In this document: positions 55,282-64,000 of the stretch, in pieces
Numbering within the stretch: position 1 is the first letter of the stretch
Layout: every line of letters starts with the position of its first letter
Source: Thermoplasmata archaeon
GTDB lineage: Archaea > Thermoplasmatota > Thermoplasmata > Lutacidiplasmatales > UBA184
Assembly: GCA_021798195.1 (NCBI GenBank)
Contig: JAJZYH010000003.1
Coordinates: 1 to 64,000 of the forward strand
DNA length: 64,000 nt
Direction: 5' to 3'
Translations under genes and position numbers: made by a program
Notes under the pieces: model-generated
The model's database searches: none
The model's input: the letters and a program-made list of their open reading frames with translations, nothing else
Told to the model about the DNA's origin: nothing

Positions 55282-57409
55282 CGGGCCGGGCGCCGGGTCC
55301 CCCCGGGGGGATCCTCCGGCCCGCTCCTCCCCCGTCCAGGCGGGTCCAGCGCAACGACAGGGAGTTCAGGACCACCGTGGTGGAGGAGAGCCCCATGGCG
55401 AGGGCCCCCACCATGGGGAGCACGTCATAGATGCCGAGGCCCAGGAGGGGCACGAGCACCCCCGCCGCCACGGGCAGGAGCACCGCGTTGTAGCCCAGGG
55501 CCCAGAAGAGGTTCTGGCGGACCTTCCGGACGGTCCGGCGTCCCAGGCGGAGGGCGAGGGCCACACCGCGGAAGTCGGACCGGATGAGGATCACGCCGCC
55601 CGACTCCCGGGCCACGTCGGTCCCGGCGCCGATGGCCACCCCCAGGTCCGCCGCGGTGAGGGCCGGGGCATCATTGATCCCGTCCCCCACGAAGGCCACG
55701 GTGTGCCCTTCGGCCTGGTACCGGCGGAGGATCTCGAGCTTCCCGGCAGGGGAGACCCCCGCGTGGACCCGCGAGATCCCCACGCTCTCCGCCAGCTTCC
55801 GGGCCGCCCTCTCGTGATCCCCGGTCACCATGACCACCTGGACCCCGTCCCGGGCCAGGGCCCGGAGCGCCTCGGGGACGCCGGGAGCCAGGGGGTCCGC
55901 GAAAGCGAGCGCTCCCGCAGCGCGCCCTCCTTCAACGAGGATGCTCACGGCCTTCCCCGAGCCCAGGAGGTCGGCGACCGCCTTCTCCAGGGGAGGGGGG
56001 AGCGGGATTCCCCGCTCCCCGACGGCCGCGTACGACCACATCGCCACGGGCCCCTGCGGCCCTTCCCCCCGCACCCCCTCTCCGGGCGCGCTCTCCACCG
56101 ACCGCACCGGGGCCGCGGCGATCCCGAGCCGGGCGGATTCCTCGCGGACCGCCCGTGCATAGGGGTGCTCCGAGTGGGTCTCGAGCCCCAGCGCCAGGGC
56201 GAGGACCTCCTCCCGGGAGAAGGTCCCCGCGGGGACCACGTCGGAAAGGAGGGGACGGCCCCGGGTGAGGGTCCCCGTCTTGTCCGTGAGGACGAGGTCC
56301 ACCCGGGCGGCCCGCTCCAGCGCCGTCTTCCCCTTGAACAGGATGCCCTCTTCCGCCGCCCGTCCGGTCCCCACCAGAAGGGCGGCGGGAGTGGCGATGC
56401 CGAAGGCGCACGGGCATGCCGTGATGGCCACCGTGACGAAGACGAGGAGGGCGATGGTGGGCGGGACGTGGCCCAGGAGGAGCCACGTCCCCGCCGCGAG
56501 GAGGGCCAGGACGAGGACCCCGGGGACGAAGCGCTCCGCGATGCGGTCCGCCAGGGACTGGAGAGGGACCCGGCTCATCTCGGCCTCGGTGACCAGGCGG
56601 CCGATCTGGGCGAGGAAGGTGTCTTCCCCCACCTGCGTGGCACGGACCAGGAGGACCCCTTCCCCGTTGAGGGTCCCCGCGAGGACCGGCGCCCCCGGCC
56701 CCTTGGGCACGGGGAGGCTCTCCCCGGTCACCACCGATTCCTCCACCGTGGTGCGCCCCTCGAGGATCGTTCCGTCCGACGGGAACCGTTCGCCGGGCCG
56801 GACCCGGAGCCGGTCCCCCACTTGGACCTCCGCCACCGGGATGACCCGTTCGCTCCCGTCGGGCTCCACCCGGAGGGCCTCCCGGGGGATCCGCTCCTGA
56901 AGGGCGCGCAACGAATGTCCGGCCCGGTCCCGGACCAGGTGCTCCAGGTAGTTCCCCGTGAGGATCAGGGTCACGATGAAGGCCGACGCGTCGAAGAAGT
57001 AGTCCGGCGGGAGCCGGCCCGGGAGCAGCACGGCGAGGAGGCTGTAGCCGAAGGCCACCGACGTGCCCACGGCGATGAGGATGTCCATGTTCCAGACCCG
57101 CCCCCGGAGGGCATCCCAGGTCCCCCGGTAGAACCCGAGCCCCGGGTAGAACTGGACGATGCCCGCGAGGCCCAGCGCGACCAGCGGCCAACCCGGGGGG
57201 TGAAAGAGATACGTGAGGAGGAGGACGGATACCGCGAGGGGCCAGGCCACCGCGAGGCGCCATCGGAGCCGGGCGATCTCCTTCCCCGGCTGGGCGAAGG
57301 CGAGGAGGCAGCCCTGGGCGCAGAAGTAGTACGTCCGGTTGTCCCGCACCAGCTTGAGGTCCGCCGTGGCCTCGTCCACGTACATCCCGCAGACCGGATC
57401 CGTCGCCAT
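55259..57409 (-). CDS. P1B-type heavy-metal (copper-type) ATPase with N-terminal YHS domain
   Basis: N-terminal DPVCGMYVDEATADLKLVRDNRTYYFCAQGC (YHS); VVTGESLPVPKG, TVAITACPCAFGIATPAALLVGTG (CPC), LTDKTGTLTRG, VAFVGDGINDAPAL. Confidence 0.93.
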   Translation of the reverse strand: MATDPVCGMYVDEATADLKLVRDNRTYYFCAQGCLLAFAQPGKEIARLRWRLAVAWPLAVSVLLLTYLFHPPGWPLVALGLAGIVQFYPGLGFYRGTWDALRGRVWNMDILIAVGTSVAFGYSLLAVLLPGRLPPDYFFDASAFIVTLILTGNYLEHLVRDRAGHSLRALQERIPREALRVEPDGSERVIPVAEVQVGDRLRVRPGERFPSDGTILEGRTTVEESVVTGESLPVPKGPGAPVLAGTLNGEGVLLVRATQVGEDTFLAQIGRLVTEAEMSRVPLQSLADRIAERFVPGVLVLALLAAGTWLLLGHVPPTIALLVFVTVAITACPCAFGIATPAALLVGTGRAAEEGILFKGKTALERAARVDLVLTDKTGTLTRGRPLLSDVVPAGTFSREEVLALALGLETHSEHPYARAVREESARLGIAAAPVRSVESAPGEGVRGEGPQGPVAMWSYAAVGERGIPLPPPLEKAVADLLGSGKAVSILVEGGRAAGALAFADPLAPGVPEALRALARDGVQVVMVTGDHERAARKLAESVGISRVHAGVSPAGKLEILRRYQAEGHTVAFVGDGINDAPALTAADLGVAIGAGTDVARESGGVILIRSDFRGVALALRLGRRTVRKVRQNLFWALGYNAVLLPVAAGVLVPLLGLGIYDVLPMVGALAMGLSSTTVVLNSLSLRWTRLDGGGAGRRIPPGGPGARPATGASAS

Positions 57410-57497
57410 GGGTGATCCCTCTCACGAAGCCCGCATCGGGTCCCGGTTCCCCGCGGGGGCGGTCCCTCCGCGGACCCCGGTGGCCACTGGCCCGCGC

Positions 57498-57641
57498 CTA
57501 CCGCCGGGCGCGTTGGGCCTCGTACTTCTTCTGGCAGGCCACGGCGCAGAAGTAGACCGTCTTCCCGTCGTAGGTCCCCTGCGCCGGGGCCTTCTCGGTC
57601 TCCACCGTCATCCCGCAGACCGGGTCCTTCACCTTCGTCAT
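57498..57641 (-). CDS. 47-aa stand-alone YHS-domain protein
   Basis: Manual reverse translation: MTKVKDPVCGMTVETEKAPAQGTYDGKTVYFCAVACQKKYEAQRARR*. Too short for the ORF track. Confidence 0.88.
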   Translation of the reverse strand: MTKVKDPVCGMTVETEKAPAQGTYDGKTVYFCAVACQKKYEAQRARR

Positions 57642-57708
57642 GGTCCCGCCATCCCTCCCTCCGTGGCACGGGGGGAGGGTTTAAACGGGTTTGCCCGGGA
57701 GCTCCCCC

Positions 57709-60492
57709 TCAGGAGCAGCCGCTGGTGGCGCCGCACTGGGTGCAGGCGTAGCAGGTCCCCGAGCGGATCATGATCCCCCCGCACAGGTGGCAGGAGGGGG
57801 CGTCCTCGGTCCGGTCCACCGCCGGCTCCGGGAGGGCCGCCTCCGGGGTGAAGCTCTCCAGGGGCTTCACCGCCATGGGAGGGAGGGGCGGGGGGGCCGG
57901 CGTCCCGTTCCCGGGATGCGCCTCCTCCGACGTCTCGAGGCCGATGGCCCGGCGCTCGGCCACCGTGAGGAAGGTGAGGGCCAGCCACCGGGCCACGTAG
58001 TCCGGGATGCTCTTCGCGATGCGGATCTGCGGGTTGTTGGTCATGCCCGACGGCTCGAACCGCATGTGCGCGAGCTTCCGCACCAGGTCCTTCAGGGGAA
58101 CCCCGTGCTGCAACGCCATGCTCATGGAGATCCCCAGGGAGTCCATGAGGCCGTTCACCGTGGACCCCTCCTTGGTGACCCGGAAGAAGATCTCGCCGGG
58201 GCGCCCGTCGGGGTAGAGCCCCACGGTGACGTATCCGTCATGCCCGCCCACGGAGAAGTGGTGGGTGATGGCGGTGCGCTGATCCGGGAGGCGCTCCCGG
58301 GTGGGGAGCGCGGTCTTGGGCCCCTCGGGGGCCCTCCCCTTCACCGTCTCGTACGGCTGGCTCGCCTTGCAGCCGTCGCGGTACACGCTCACGCACTTGA
58401 TGCCCATGCGCCAGGCCTCGAGGTAGATGGTCTCGATGTCCTCCACCGTGGCGTCGTTGGGGAGGTTGATGGTCTTGGAGGCGCTCCCGGAGAGGAACGG
58501 CTGGACGGCCGCCAGCATCTTGAGGTGCCCCATGGGAGGGATGGTCCGGCGGCCCCCCGGAGGGGGGAGCGCCGTGTCGAAGACGGAAAGATGCTCGGGG
58601 CGCAGGCCGGGAGCCCCCTCCATGGTGCCCTTCTCCCGGAGGTGGGCGAGGATGGCCTCGCGCGCCGGCCCCTCGTAGCCCAGGACGCCCAGGGCCGCCT
58701 CCACCGTCCCGTTGACCATCCGGATGGTCCCGCCGCCCACCAGGTTCTTGAGCTTCACCAGGGCGAGCTCCGGTTCGAGGCCCAGCGTGTCGCATCCCAT
58801 GAGGAGCCCGATGGTCCCCGTGGGCGCGATCACCGAGATCTGCGCATTGCGGTATCCCCAGAGGTCCCCCTCCTCCACGCAGGCGTCCCATCGTTCCTGG
58901 GCCGCCGCGACGAGCGGCGCCAGGCGGGGATCCTCGCTCCCGAGGCGCCGGGCAGCCTGACGGTGCTTGTCCATGACCCGGAGCATGTGGGGGCGGTTCT
59001 TCTCGAAGCCCGCGAACGGTCCCATCCGCCGCGCGATCTCGGCGCTGGTCCGGTACCCCTCCGCCGTGAGCAGCGCGGTGATGGCCCCCGCGAGGGCCCG
59101 GGCCGGTTCCGAATCGTAGGGGAGGCCCAGTCGCATGAGGAGGGACCCCAGGTTCGCGTACCCGAGGCCCAGGGGGCGGTAGTCGTGGGAGTTCTGCGCG
59201 ATGGTGGGCGTGGGGTAGGAGGAGGCGTCCACCAGGATCTCCATGGACAGGATGAAGGTCCGGACCGCCTGGAGGAAGAGGTCCACGTCGAACGTCCCCT
59301 CCTCGGTGAGGAACTTCATGAGGTTCAGGGAGGCGAGGTTGCAGGCCGAATCGTCGAGGAAGAGATACTCCGCGCAGGGGTTCGAGGCGTTGATGCGGCC
59401 GCTCTGGGGGCAGGTGTGCCAGTCGTTGATGGTGTCGTCGTACTGGAGCCCCGGGTCCCCGCAGCGCCAGGCCGCCTCCGCCATGGTCCGGAAGAGGTCC
59501 GCCGCCTGGTAGCGCCGGGCCACCTCCGTGGGTCGGGTGACGAAGTGGGTGGCCCAGGGGCCTTTCTCCACCACCGCCCGCATGAACGTGTCGGAGACGC
59601 GCACCGAGTGGTTCGCGTTCTGGTAGGCGATGGAGGCGTAGGCGCTGTCGGGGTCCGTCCCGTCGAAGTTGGCGCTGTATCCCTCCCGGATGAGGGCGTA
59701 GGCCTTCTCCTCCTCGCGCACCTTGGACAGGATGAAGTCGTCGATGTCCGGGTGGTCCACGTTGAGGATCACCATCTTGGCCGCCCGCCGGGTGGTCCCC
59801 CCGCTCTTGATGACCCCCGCGAAGGCGTCGAAGGCCCGCATGAAGGAGACCGGGCCGCTCGCCTTCCCCCCTCCGGCGAGCCGCTCCTGGGAGGAGCGCA
59901 GGGCGGAGAGGTTGGAACCGGTCCCGCTGCCTCCCTTGAAGAGCATGGCCTCGCTCTTCGCCAGGTTCAGGATGGATTCCATGGAGTCCGAGACCGACTG
60001 GATGAAGCAGGCGGAGCACTGGGGGGGCTCCCGGACCCCCACGTTGAACCAGACCGGTGAATTGTGGGATCCCATCTGGTGCACGATGAGCCAGTTGAGG
60101 TTCTCCTCCAGGATCCCCGCCTCCTCCGGGGTGTCGAAGTAGCCGCGCTTGAGACCCTCTTCGGCGATCCAGTGGGAGACCCGCCGGATCATCCCCTCCA
60201 CGCTGGATTCCTTCTGGCCCCGGATGTACCGGAAGTACTTCGACGCCGCGATGTTCACCGCGGTCTCTCCCCACTCCCCGGGGACCCGGATGCCGGTCTG
60301 CTCGAAGACCGTCTCCCCCGAGGGGCTCTTGATCCGGGCGTCGTGGGTCTTCCACTCCACTCCATCGAAGGCGCTCTTCCCCTTGGGGACCAGTCGGCCC
60401 AGGGGGATGGGGTCGCGACCCGGCCGGGGAGAGCCCGTGGCGGGAGATGCGGGGATGTGGGGCAGGTGGGCGCGGCGACGTGTGGTGGCCAT
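57709..60492 (-). CDS. nrdJ: Class II (adenosylcobalamin-dependent) ribonucleoside-diphosphate reductase with C-terminal zinc ribbon
   Basis: GSHNSPVWFNVGV, QCSACFIQSV, GGGKASGPVSFMRAFDAFAGVIKSGGTTRRAAKM, NPCAEYLFLDDSACNLASLNLMKF, KTINLPNDATVEDIE; C-terminal CHLCGGIMIRSGTCYACTQCG. Confidence 0.95.
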   Translation of the reverse strand: MATTRRRAHLPHIPASPATGSPRPGRDPIPLGRLVPKGKSAFDGVEWKTHDARIKSPSGETVFEQTGIRVPGEWGETAVNIAASKYFRYIRGQKESSVEGMIRRVSHWIAEEGLKRGYFDTPEEAGILEENLNWLIVHQMGSHNSPVWFNVGVREPPQCSACFIQSVSDSMESILNLAKSEAMLFKGGSGTGSNLSALRSSQERLAGGGKASGPVSFMRAFDAFAGVIKSGGTTRRAAKMVILNVDHPDIDDFILSKVREEEKAYALIREGYSANFDGTDPDSAYASIAYQNANHSVRVSDTFMRAVVEKGPWATHFVTRPTEVARRYQAADLFRTMAEAAWRCGDPGLQYDDTINDWHTCPQSGRINASNPCAEYLFLDDSACNLASLNLMKFLTEEGTFDVDLFLQAVRTFILSMEILVDASSYPTPTIAQNSHDYRPLGLGYANLGSLLMRLGLPYDSEPARALAGAITALLTAEGYRTSAEIARRMGPFAGFEKNRPHMLRVMDKHRQAARRLGSEDPRLAPLVAAAQERWDACVEEGDLWGYRNAQISVIAPTGTIGLLMGCDTLGLEPELALVKLKNLVGGGTIRMVNGTVEAALGVLGYEGPAREAILAHLREKGTMEGAPGLRPEHLSVFDTALPPPGGRRTIPPMGHLKMLAAVQPFLSGSASKTINLPNDATVEDIETIYLEAWRMGIKCVSVYRDGCKASQPYETVKGRAPEGPKTALPTRERLPDQRTAITHHFSVGGHDGYVTVGLYPDGRPGEIFFRVTKEGSTVNGLMDSLGISMSMALQHGVPLKDLVRKLAHMRFEPSGMTNNPQIRIAKSIPDYVARWLALTFLTVAERRAIGLETSEEAHPGNGTPAPPPLPPMAVKPLESFTPEAALPEPAVDRTEDAPSCHLCGGIMIRSGTCYACTQCGATSGCS

Positions 60493-60575
60493 GTGTGTTT
60501 CCTCCAAGGATGGGCGTTACCGGTACACCGGGGGTTCCGGAACGCGGTCGCGGAGAGCGCACGAGGCGCGGGAGC

Positions 60576-60586
60576 CTACATAAAGG
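60576..60586 (-). promoter_or_regulatory. Putative TATA box for nrdJ
   Basis: Minus strand CCTTTATGTAG in a GC-rich intergenic region about 85-95 nt upstream of the nrdJ ATG; implies a short 5' UTR. Confidence 0.45.
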
Positions 60587-60720
60587 CCGACGGGGCAGGG
60601 ACCCCCGGCCTCCACGGCCCCGCGGGGCAGGCTCCCGGGTCCCGTGCGATGCGCCTGCGGCTCTGGATGCGACACGAACTCCGGTTCCTCGTCCGGTGAG
60701 GTGGACAAACCGAGGGTCGT

Positions 60721-62058
60721 CTATTTGGGGATTCCCCGGCTAATTCCCATGGATCTCCCGGGGAGGCGTCCCTCGGCGCCCGCTCCCCATTCCACGCCCC
60801 CCACGAATACGGCGGAGGGGGGGGTGGTTCCCCACCGGTAGGGGATGTGCTCCGCCGACGGCAACGGGAACACCACGAGGTCCGCCCGCCGCCCCGGTGC
60901 GATCTGGCCCGCCCGGTCCCCCTCCCCGATGGCGTGGGCGGCGTTCACCGTGGCCGCGGTGAGGGCCTCGGCCGGGGTGAGACGGGCGGCGTGGACCGCG
61001 TGCGCGATCACCTGCGGCATGGCCTCCACCCAGGAGTTGGGGGAGAGGTCCGACCCCAGGGCCACCGCCACCCCCTCGTCCACGAGCTCCCGGCCGGGGG
61101 AGCGGCCCGGGGCCATCGACGAGAGGGGCGTCATGGGCAGGATCACGCCCACGATGCCCGCCCGGGCGAGCCCCTTCCGGTGCGATGGAGGGGTCATCAC
61201 CAGATGGTCGGCGCTCACGGCCCCCACCTCCGCCGCCACCCGGGCCCCTCCCGAGACGGTGAACTCGTCGGCGTGGATCTTGGCCCCGAGCCCCTCTTTC
61301 CGGGCGGCCCGAAGGATCCGCAAGGACTCCCGGGCGGTGAAGAACCCCTCGTCGCAGAACACGTCCACGAAGCGGGCCCGTCCCTCGCGGGCCACCGCGG
61401 GGATCTGGTGCCGAAGGAGGTCGCGGAGGTAGGCCTCCCGCGTGACCTCCCCGGGAGGTGGGAACGCATGGGCCCCGAGGAACGTGGCCACCAGCGTCAC
61501 CCCCGTGGTCCGCGCCAGCTGGGGGACGAGTGTGAGCAGTCGGCGCTCCGCCGTCCACGTGAGCCCGTAGCCACTCTTCACCTCCAGCGTGGTGGTCCCC
61601 CAGGCCACCATCCGCGCGAGGCGCTCTCCGGCCTCCCGGAGCAACCGGGCACGGGACGCGGCTCTGGTTTCCCGCACCGTCCGGTAGAGCCCGCCTCCTC
61701 CGGCGGCGATCTCCCGGTACGAGACCCCCCGCACCTTGGGGAGGAGCTCCCCTTCCCGGCTCCCCGCGAAGAGGAGATGGGTGTGGGCGTCGACGAACCC
61801 GGGGAGCGCCACCCCTCCGGGGAAGGTCCGGATCATCCCGCCCCGTCGCAGACGGACCACCCGGGGGAGTTCTCGCGCCGGCCCCACCCAGGCCACCTTT
61901 CCTTGAGAAAGGGCGATGGCTCCTTCCGGGATCCGGCCCATCTCCTCCATGGCCGGGCCTCTGCGGGGGACTGGCCCCCGGGCCATGGTGACCACCTCCG
62001 AGAAACCCGTGAGGATGCCGTCCGCCGCCACCCGGTGAGATCCTGATGGGTGGGCCAT
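60721..62058 (-). CDS. hutI: Imidazolonepropionase
   Basis: GGVALPGFVDAHTHLLFAGSREGE, GGGGLYRTVRETRAAS, TTTLEVKSGYGL, VATFLGAHAFPPP, VDVFCDEGFF, ALGSDLSPNSW. ATG at 62058. Confidence 0.94.
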   Translation of the reverse strand: MAHPSGSHRVAADGILTGFSEVVTMARGPVPRRGPAMEEMGRIPEGAIALSQGKVAWVGPARELPRVVRLRRGGMIRTFPGGVALPGFVDAHTHLLFAGSREGELLPKVRGVSYREIAAGGGGLYRTVRETRAASRARLLREAGERLARMVAWGTTTLEVKSGYGLTWTAERRLLTLVPQLARTTGVTLVATFLGAHAFPPPGEVTREAYLRDLLRHQIPAVAREGRARFVDVFCDEGFFTARESLRILRAARKEGLGAKIHADEFTVSGGARVAAEVGAVSADHLVMTPPSHRKGLARAGIVGVILPMTPLSSMAPGRSPGRELVDEGVAVALGSDLSPNSWVEAMPQVIAHAVHAARLTPAEALTAATVNAAHAIGEGDRAGQIAPGRRADLVVFPLPSAEHIPYRWGTTPPSAVFVGGVEWGAGAEGRLPGRSMGISRGIPK

Positions 62059-62066
62059 CCTTCCCT

Positions 62067-62969
62067 CTACCTCTGCCGGAGGAGGTGCTCCCGGAGGTCC
62101 TGTGCGGCGTGACTCTCCGGGAAGGTCCGCCGGGCCTCCGCTTCCAGGGGTTCCGCCTCCGGGTAGCGCGAAGAGAAGTGGGTGAGGAAGAGCAGACCCA
62201 CCCCGGCCTCCCGGGCGATCTCCGCCGCCTGATGCGCCGAGGAGTGCCCCCACTCATTGGCCTCCGCCTCCAGATCCTCCGCCGTGGTGGCCTCGTGGAT
62301 CAGCACGTCGGAGCCGCGGGCCAGCTGGATCACCTCCGGAGCGGGGGAGGAATCCCCCGAGTAGGTCACCGAGCGTCCGGGACGCGGAGGGCCCAGGACG
62401 AGATCCGGCGGGATCACGCGCCCGCCGATGGTGAGGGTCTCTCCCGCCTCCACCCGGGCGAAGTCCGCCCCCCGCATCCCCAGGGAACGCGCCTTCTCCG
62501 CATCGAACCGCCCCCTCTTCTCCTTCTCCTCCACCCGGTACGCGAGGGCGGGCACGGGATGCCGGGCGGCGGCCGCCCGGACCGCGTACGACCCCAGGTC
62601 CAGGACGTCCCCCGGAGCCATCTCATGCACCGCCACGGGGAACTTCTGCGTGAAGTACCCCAGGCGGAGGATCATCTCCACGAACTCCCGGGCCCCCCGG
62701 GGCCCGTAGACATCCAGGGGTTCGGTCCGGTTGTTGAGCCCCATGCTCTGGATGAGCCCTGGAAGGCCCAGGAAATGGTCCCCGTGGAAGTGCGTGATGA
62801 GGACCCGACGGACCCGCATGAACGAGACGGGGCTCCGGAAGAGCTGGCGCTGCGTCCCTTCCCCGCAGTCCAGGAGGATCACCTCCTTCTCCATATCCAG
62901 GGCGATGGCGCTGGCGCTGCGCTCCTTGGTGGGCCAGGACCCGGCCGTGCCCAGGAAGGTGATCTGCAC
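62067..62969 (-). CDS. rnz: Ribonuclease Z
   Basis: QITFLGTAGSWPTKERSASAIALDM, LLDCGEGTQRQL, ITHFHGDHFLGLPGLIQSMGLNNR, TYSGDSSP, HSSAHQAAEIAREAGVGLLFLTHFSSRY. GTG start at 62969 with TATA-like CTTTTTACC upstream. Confidence 0.93.
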   Translation of the reverse strand: MQITFLGTAGSWPTKERSASAIALDMEKEVILLDCGEGTQRQLFRSPVSFMRVRRVLITHFHGDHFLGLPGLIQSMGLNNRTEPLDVYGPRGAREFVEMILRLGYFTQKFPVAVHEMAPGDVLDLGSYAVRAAAARHPVPALAYRVEEKEKRGRFDAEKARSLGMRGADFARVEAGETLTIGGRVIPPDLVLGPPRPGRSVTYSGDSSPAPEVIQLARGSDVLIHEATTAEDLEAEANEWGHSSAHQAAEIAREAGVGLLFLTHFSSRYPEAEPLEAEARRTFPESHAAQDLREHLLRQR

Positions 62970-63090
62970 GGCGGGCCCCAAGGAGAGGAGGGTAAAAAGA
63001 CGGAACGCCCGGCTCGGGGCGCCCCAGGACCTTCCCGGTCGTGGCGTCCGGGTCGAGTTCATAGCCCCGGGACCCCTGGGCGGTCGGGCC

Positions 63091-64000
63091 ATGGGAACAT
63101 CCCCGAGCCCCGAGGGACCTCTCCCGTTCCTGGCGACCCACGAGGCAGAGGTCCGCCACTGGCTGGAAGGGATGGATCTCACCCCCCGGGTCTGGGCCCA
63201 CTCCGCCGAGGAGATGGTGGAGGTCCCCCCGGGTTCCGTGGACCTCATCGTCACGTCCCCTCCCTATCCCATGGTGGAACGCTGGGACGCTCTCTTTGCC
63301 CGGGTCCTGGGGCTTCCGTCCTTTCCCCGGGACCCCGGGGATTTCGACCGGGCCCACGGATACCTGGACCGGGTCTGGGAGGATTGCCGCCGGGTCCTCC
63401 GACCGGGGGGGATCCTCGCCGTCAACATCGGGGATGCCACCCGGACGGTGGGCGGGAGGTTCCTCTGCTACCCCAACCACGCCCGGGTGACGGAGGCGCT
63501 CCGCCGGGGGGGCCTGGAACCCCTCGTCCCCCTCCTCTGGAAGAAGCCCACCAACAAGCCCAACGCGTTCCTCGGCTCGGGGTTCCTCCCTCCCCACGCC
63601 TACGTCACGCTGGACTGCGAGCACATCCTCCTGTTCCGCAAACCCGGCCGTCCCCTTCCGCCCGATCCCCCCTTCCGACGCTATGTGAGCCAGTACTCCA
63701 AGGCGGAGAGGGACCTCTGGTTCAGCCAGGTCTGGGAGGTCCGGGGGGCCCCGCAGACCCGGGAGACCGCCCCCTTCCCCGAGGAGATCCCCCGCCGGCT
63801 GGTGCGCATGTTCTCCTGCCTGGGGGACACCGTCCTGGACCCCTTCGCCGGGAGCGGGACCACCCTCCGCGTGGCCCGGGAGTGGGGGCGCCGGGCCCTG
63901 GGGTACGAACTGGACCTCTCCCTGGCATCCCAGATGGATCTCCCCTCGGGTCCCCCCACGGTCCAGGAGATCCTCGACCGGATCCGGGCCGAGTACCGAT
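63091..64000 (+). CDS. SPPY-type DNA methyltransferase (N4-cytosine-like), truncated by window edge
   Basis: Manual translation from ATG 63091: GSVDLIVTSPPYPMVERWD (motif IV) ... GDTVLDPFAGSGTTLRVAREWGRRALGYELD (motif I). No stop before 64000. Confidence 0.88.
   Translation, partial: MGTSPSPEGPLPFLATHEAEVRHWLEGMDLTPRVWAHSAEEMVEVPPGSVDLIVTSPPYPMVERWDALFARVLGLPSFPRDPGDFDRAHGYLDRVWEDCRRVLRPGGILAVNIGDATRTVGGRFLCYPNHARVTEALRRGGLEPLVPLLWKKPTNKPNAFLGSGFLPPHAYVTLDCEHILLFRKPGRPLPPDPPFRRYVSQYSKAERDLWFSQVWEVRGAPQTRETAPFPEEIPRRLVRMFSCLGDTVLDPFAGSGTTLRVAREWGRRALGYELDLSLASQMDLPSGPPTVQEILDRIRAEYR

Noticed and set aside
60493-60600. Cobalamin riboswitch upstream of the B12-dependent nrdJ
   Set aside because: The leader is too short and no B12-box-like sequence was seen; only a TATA box is apparent.
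1-64000. CRISPR array, transposase/IS element or prophage genes
   Set aside because: No regularly spaced direct repeats, transposase motifs or phage structural genes were recognised anywhere in the window.

Overview
This is a GC-rich, gene-dense archaeal chromosomal segment, probably Thermoplasmatota-like. The archaeal call rests on DP2 polymerase, RadA, archaeal FtsZ, PurP, a Pop5-like RNase P protein and TATA-box promoters. I support about 50 genes, including several the ORF track missed: an intron-containing tRNA-Arg, a 47-aa YHS protein, and two edge-truncated CDSs. Recognisable content: MutY-NUDIX, thioredoxin, HutH and HutI, an intein-containing RadA, PurC, malic enzyme, a nucleotidyltransferase/HTH pair resembling a toxin-antitoxin module, a pilin-like protein, FtsZ, DP2, a large surface protein with alternating repeats, the glyoxylate shunt (AceB-AceA), a Mo-hydroxylase/PurP/GcvT operon, a SufR-like/SDR/QueA-like operon, an ABC exporter, a STAND-type ATPase, NadC-NadA, PolX with a decayed PHP domain, a P1B ATPase with YHS proteins, class II RNR, RNase Z and two SPPY methyltransferases. 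The most notable observations are: (1) tRNA-Arg(UCG) interrupted in the T-loop by a 35-nt intron with a perfect bulge-helix-bulge; (2) a RadA intein splitting Walker A GSGK|T, with a decayed LAGLIDADG motif; (3) a HTH-nucleotidyltransferase module with a 9-bp perfect palindrome over its TATA box; (4) a translationally coupled Mo-hydroxylase-PurP-GcvT operon; (5) a QueA-like enzyme altered in all its signature motifs, in an operon with a SufR-like regulator and an SDR. All calls are from reading the sequence; no searches were run.
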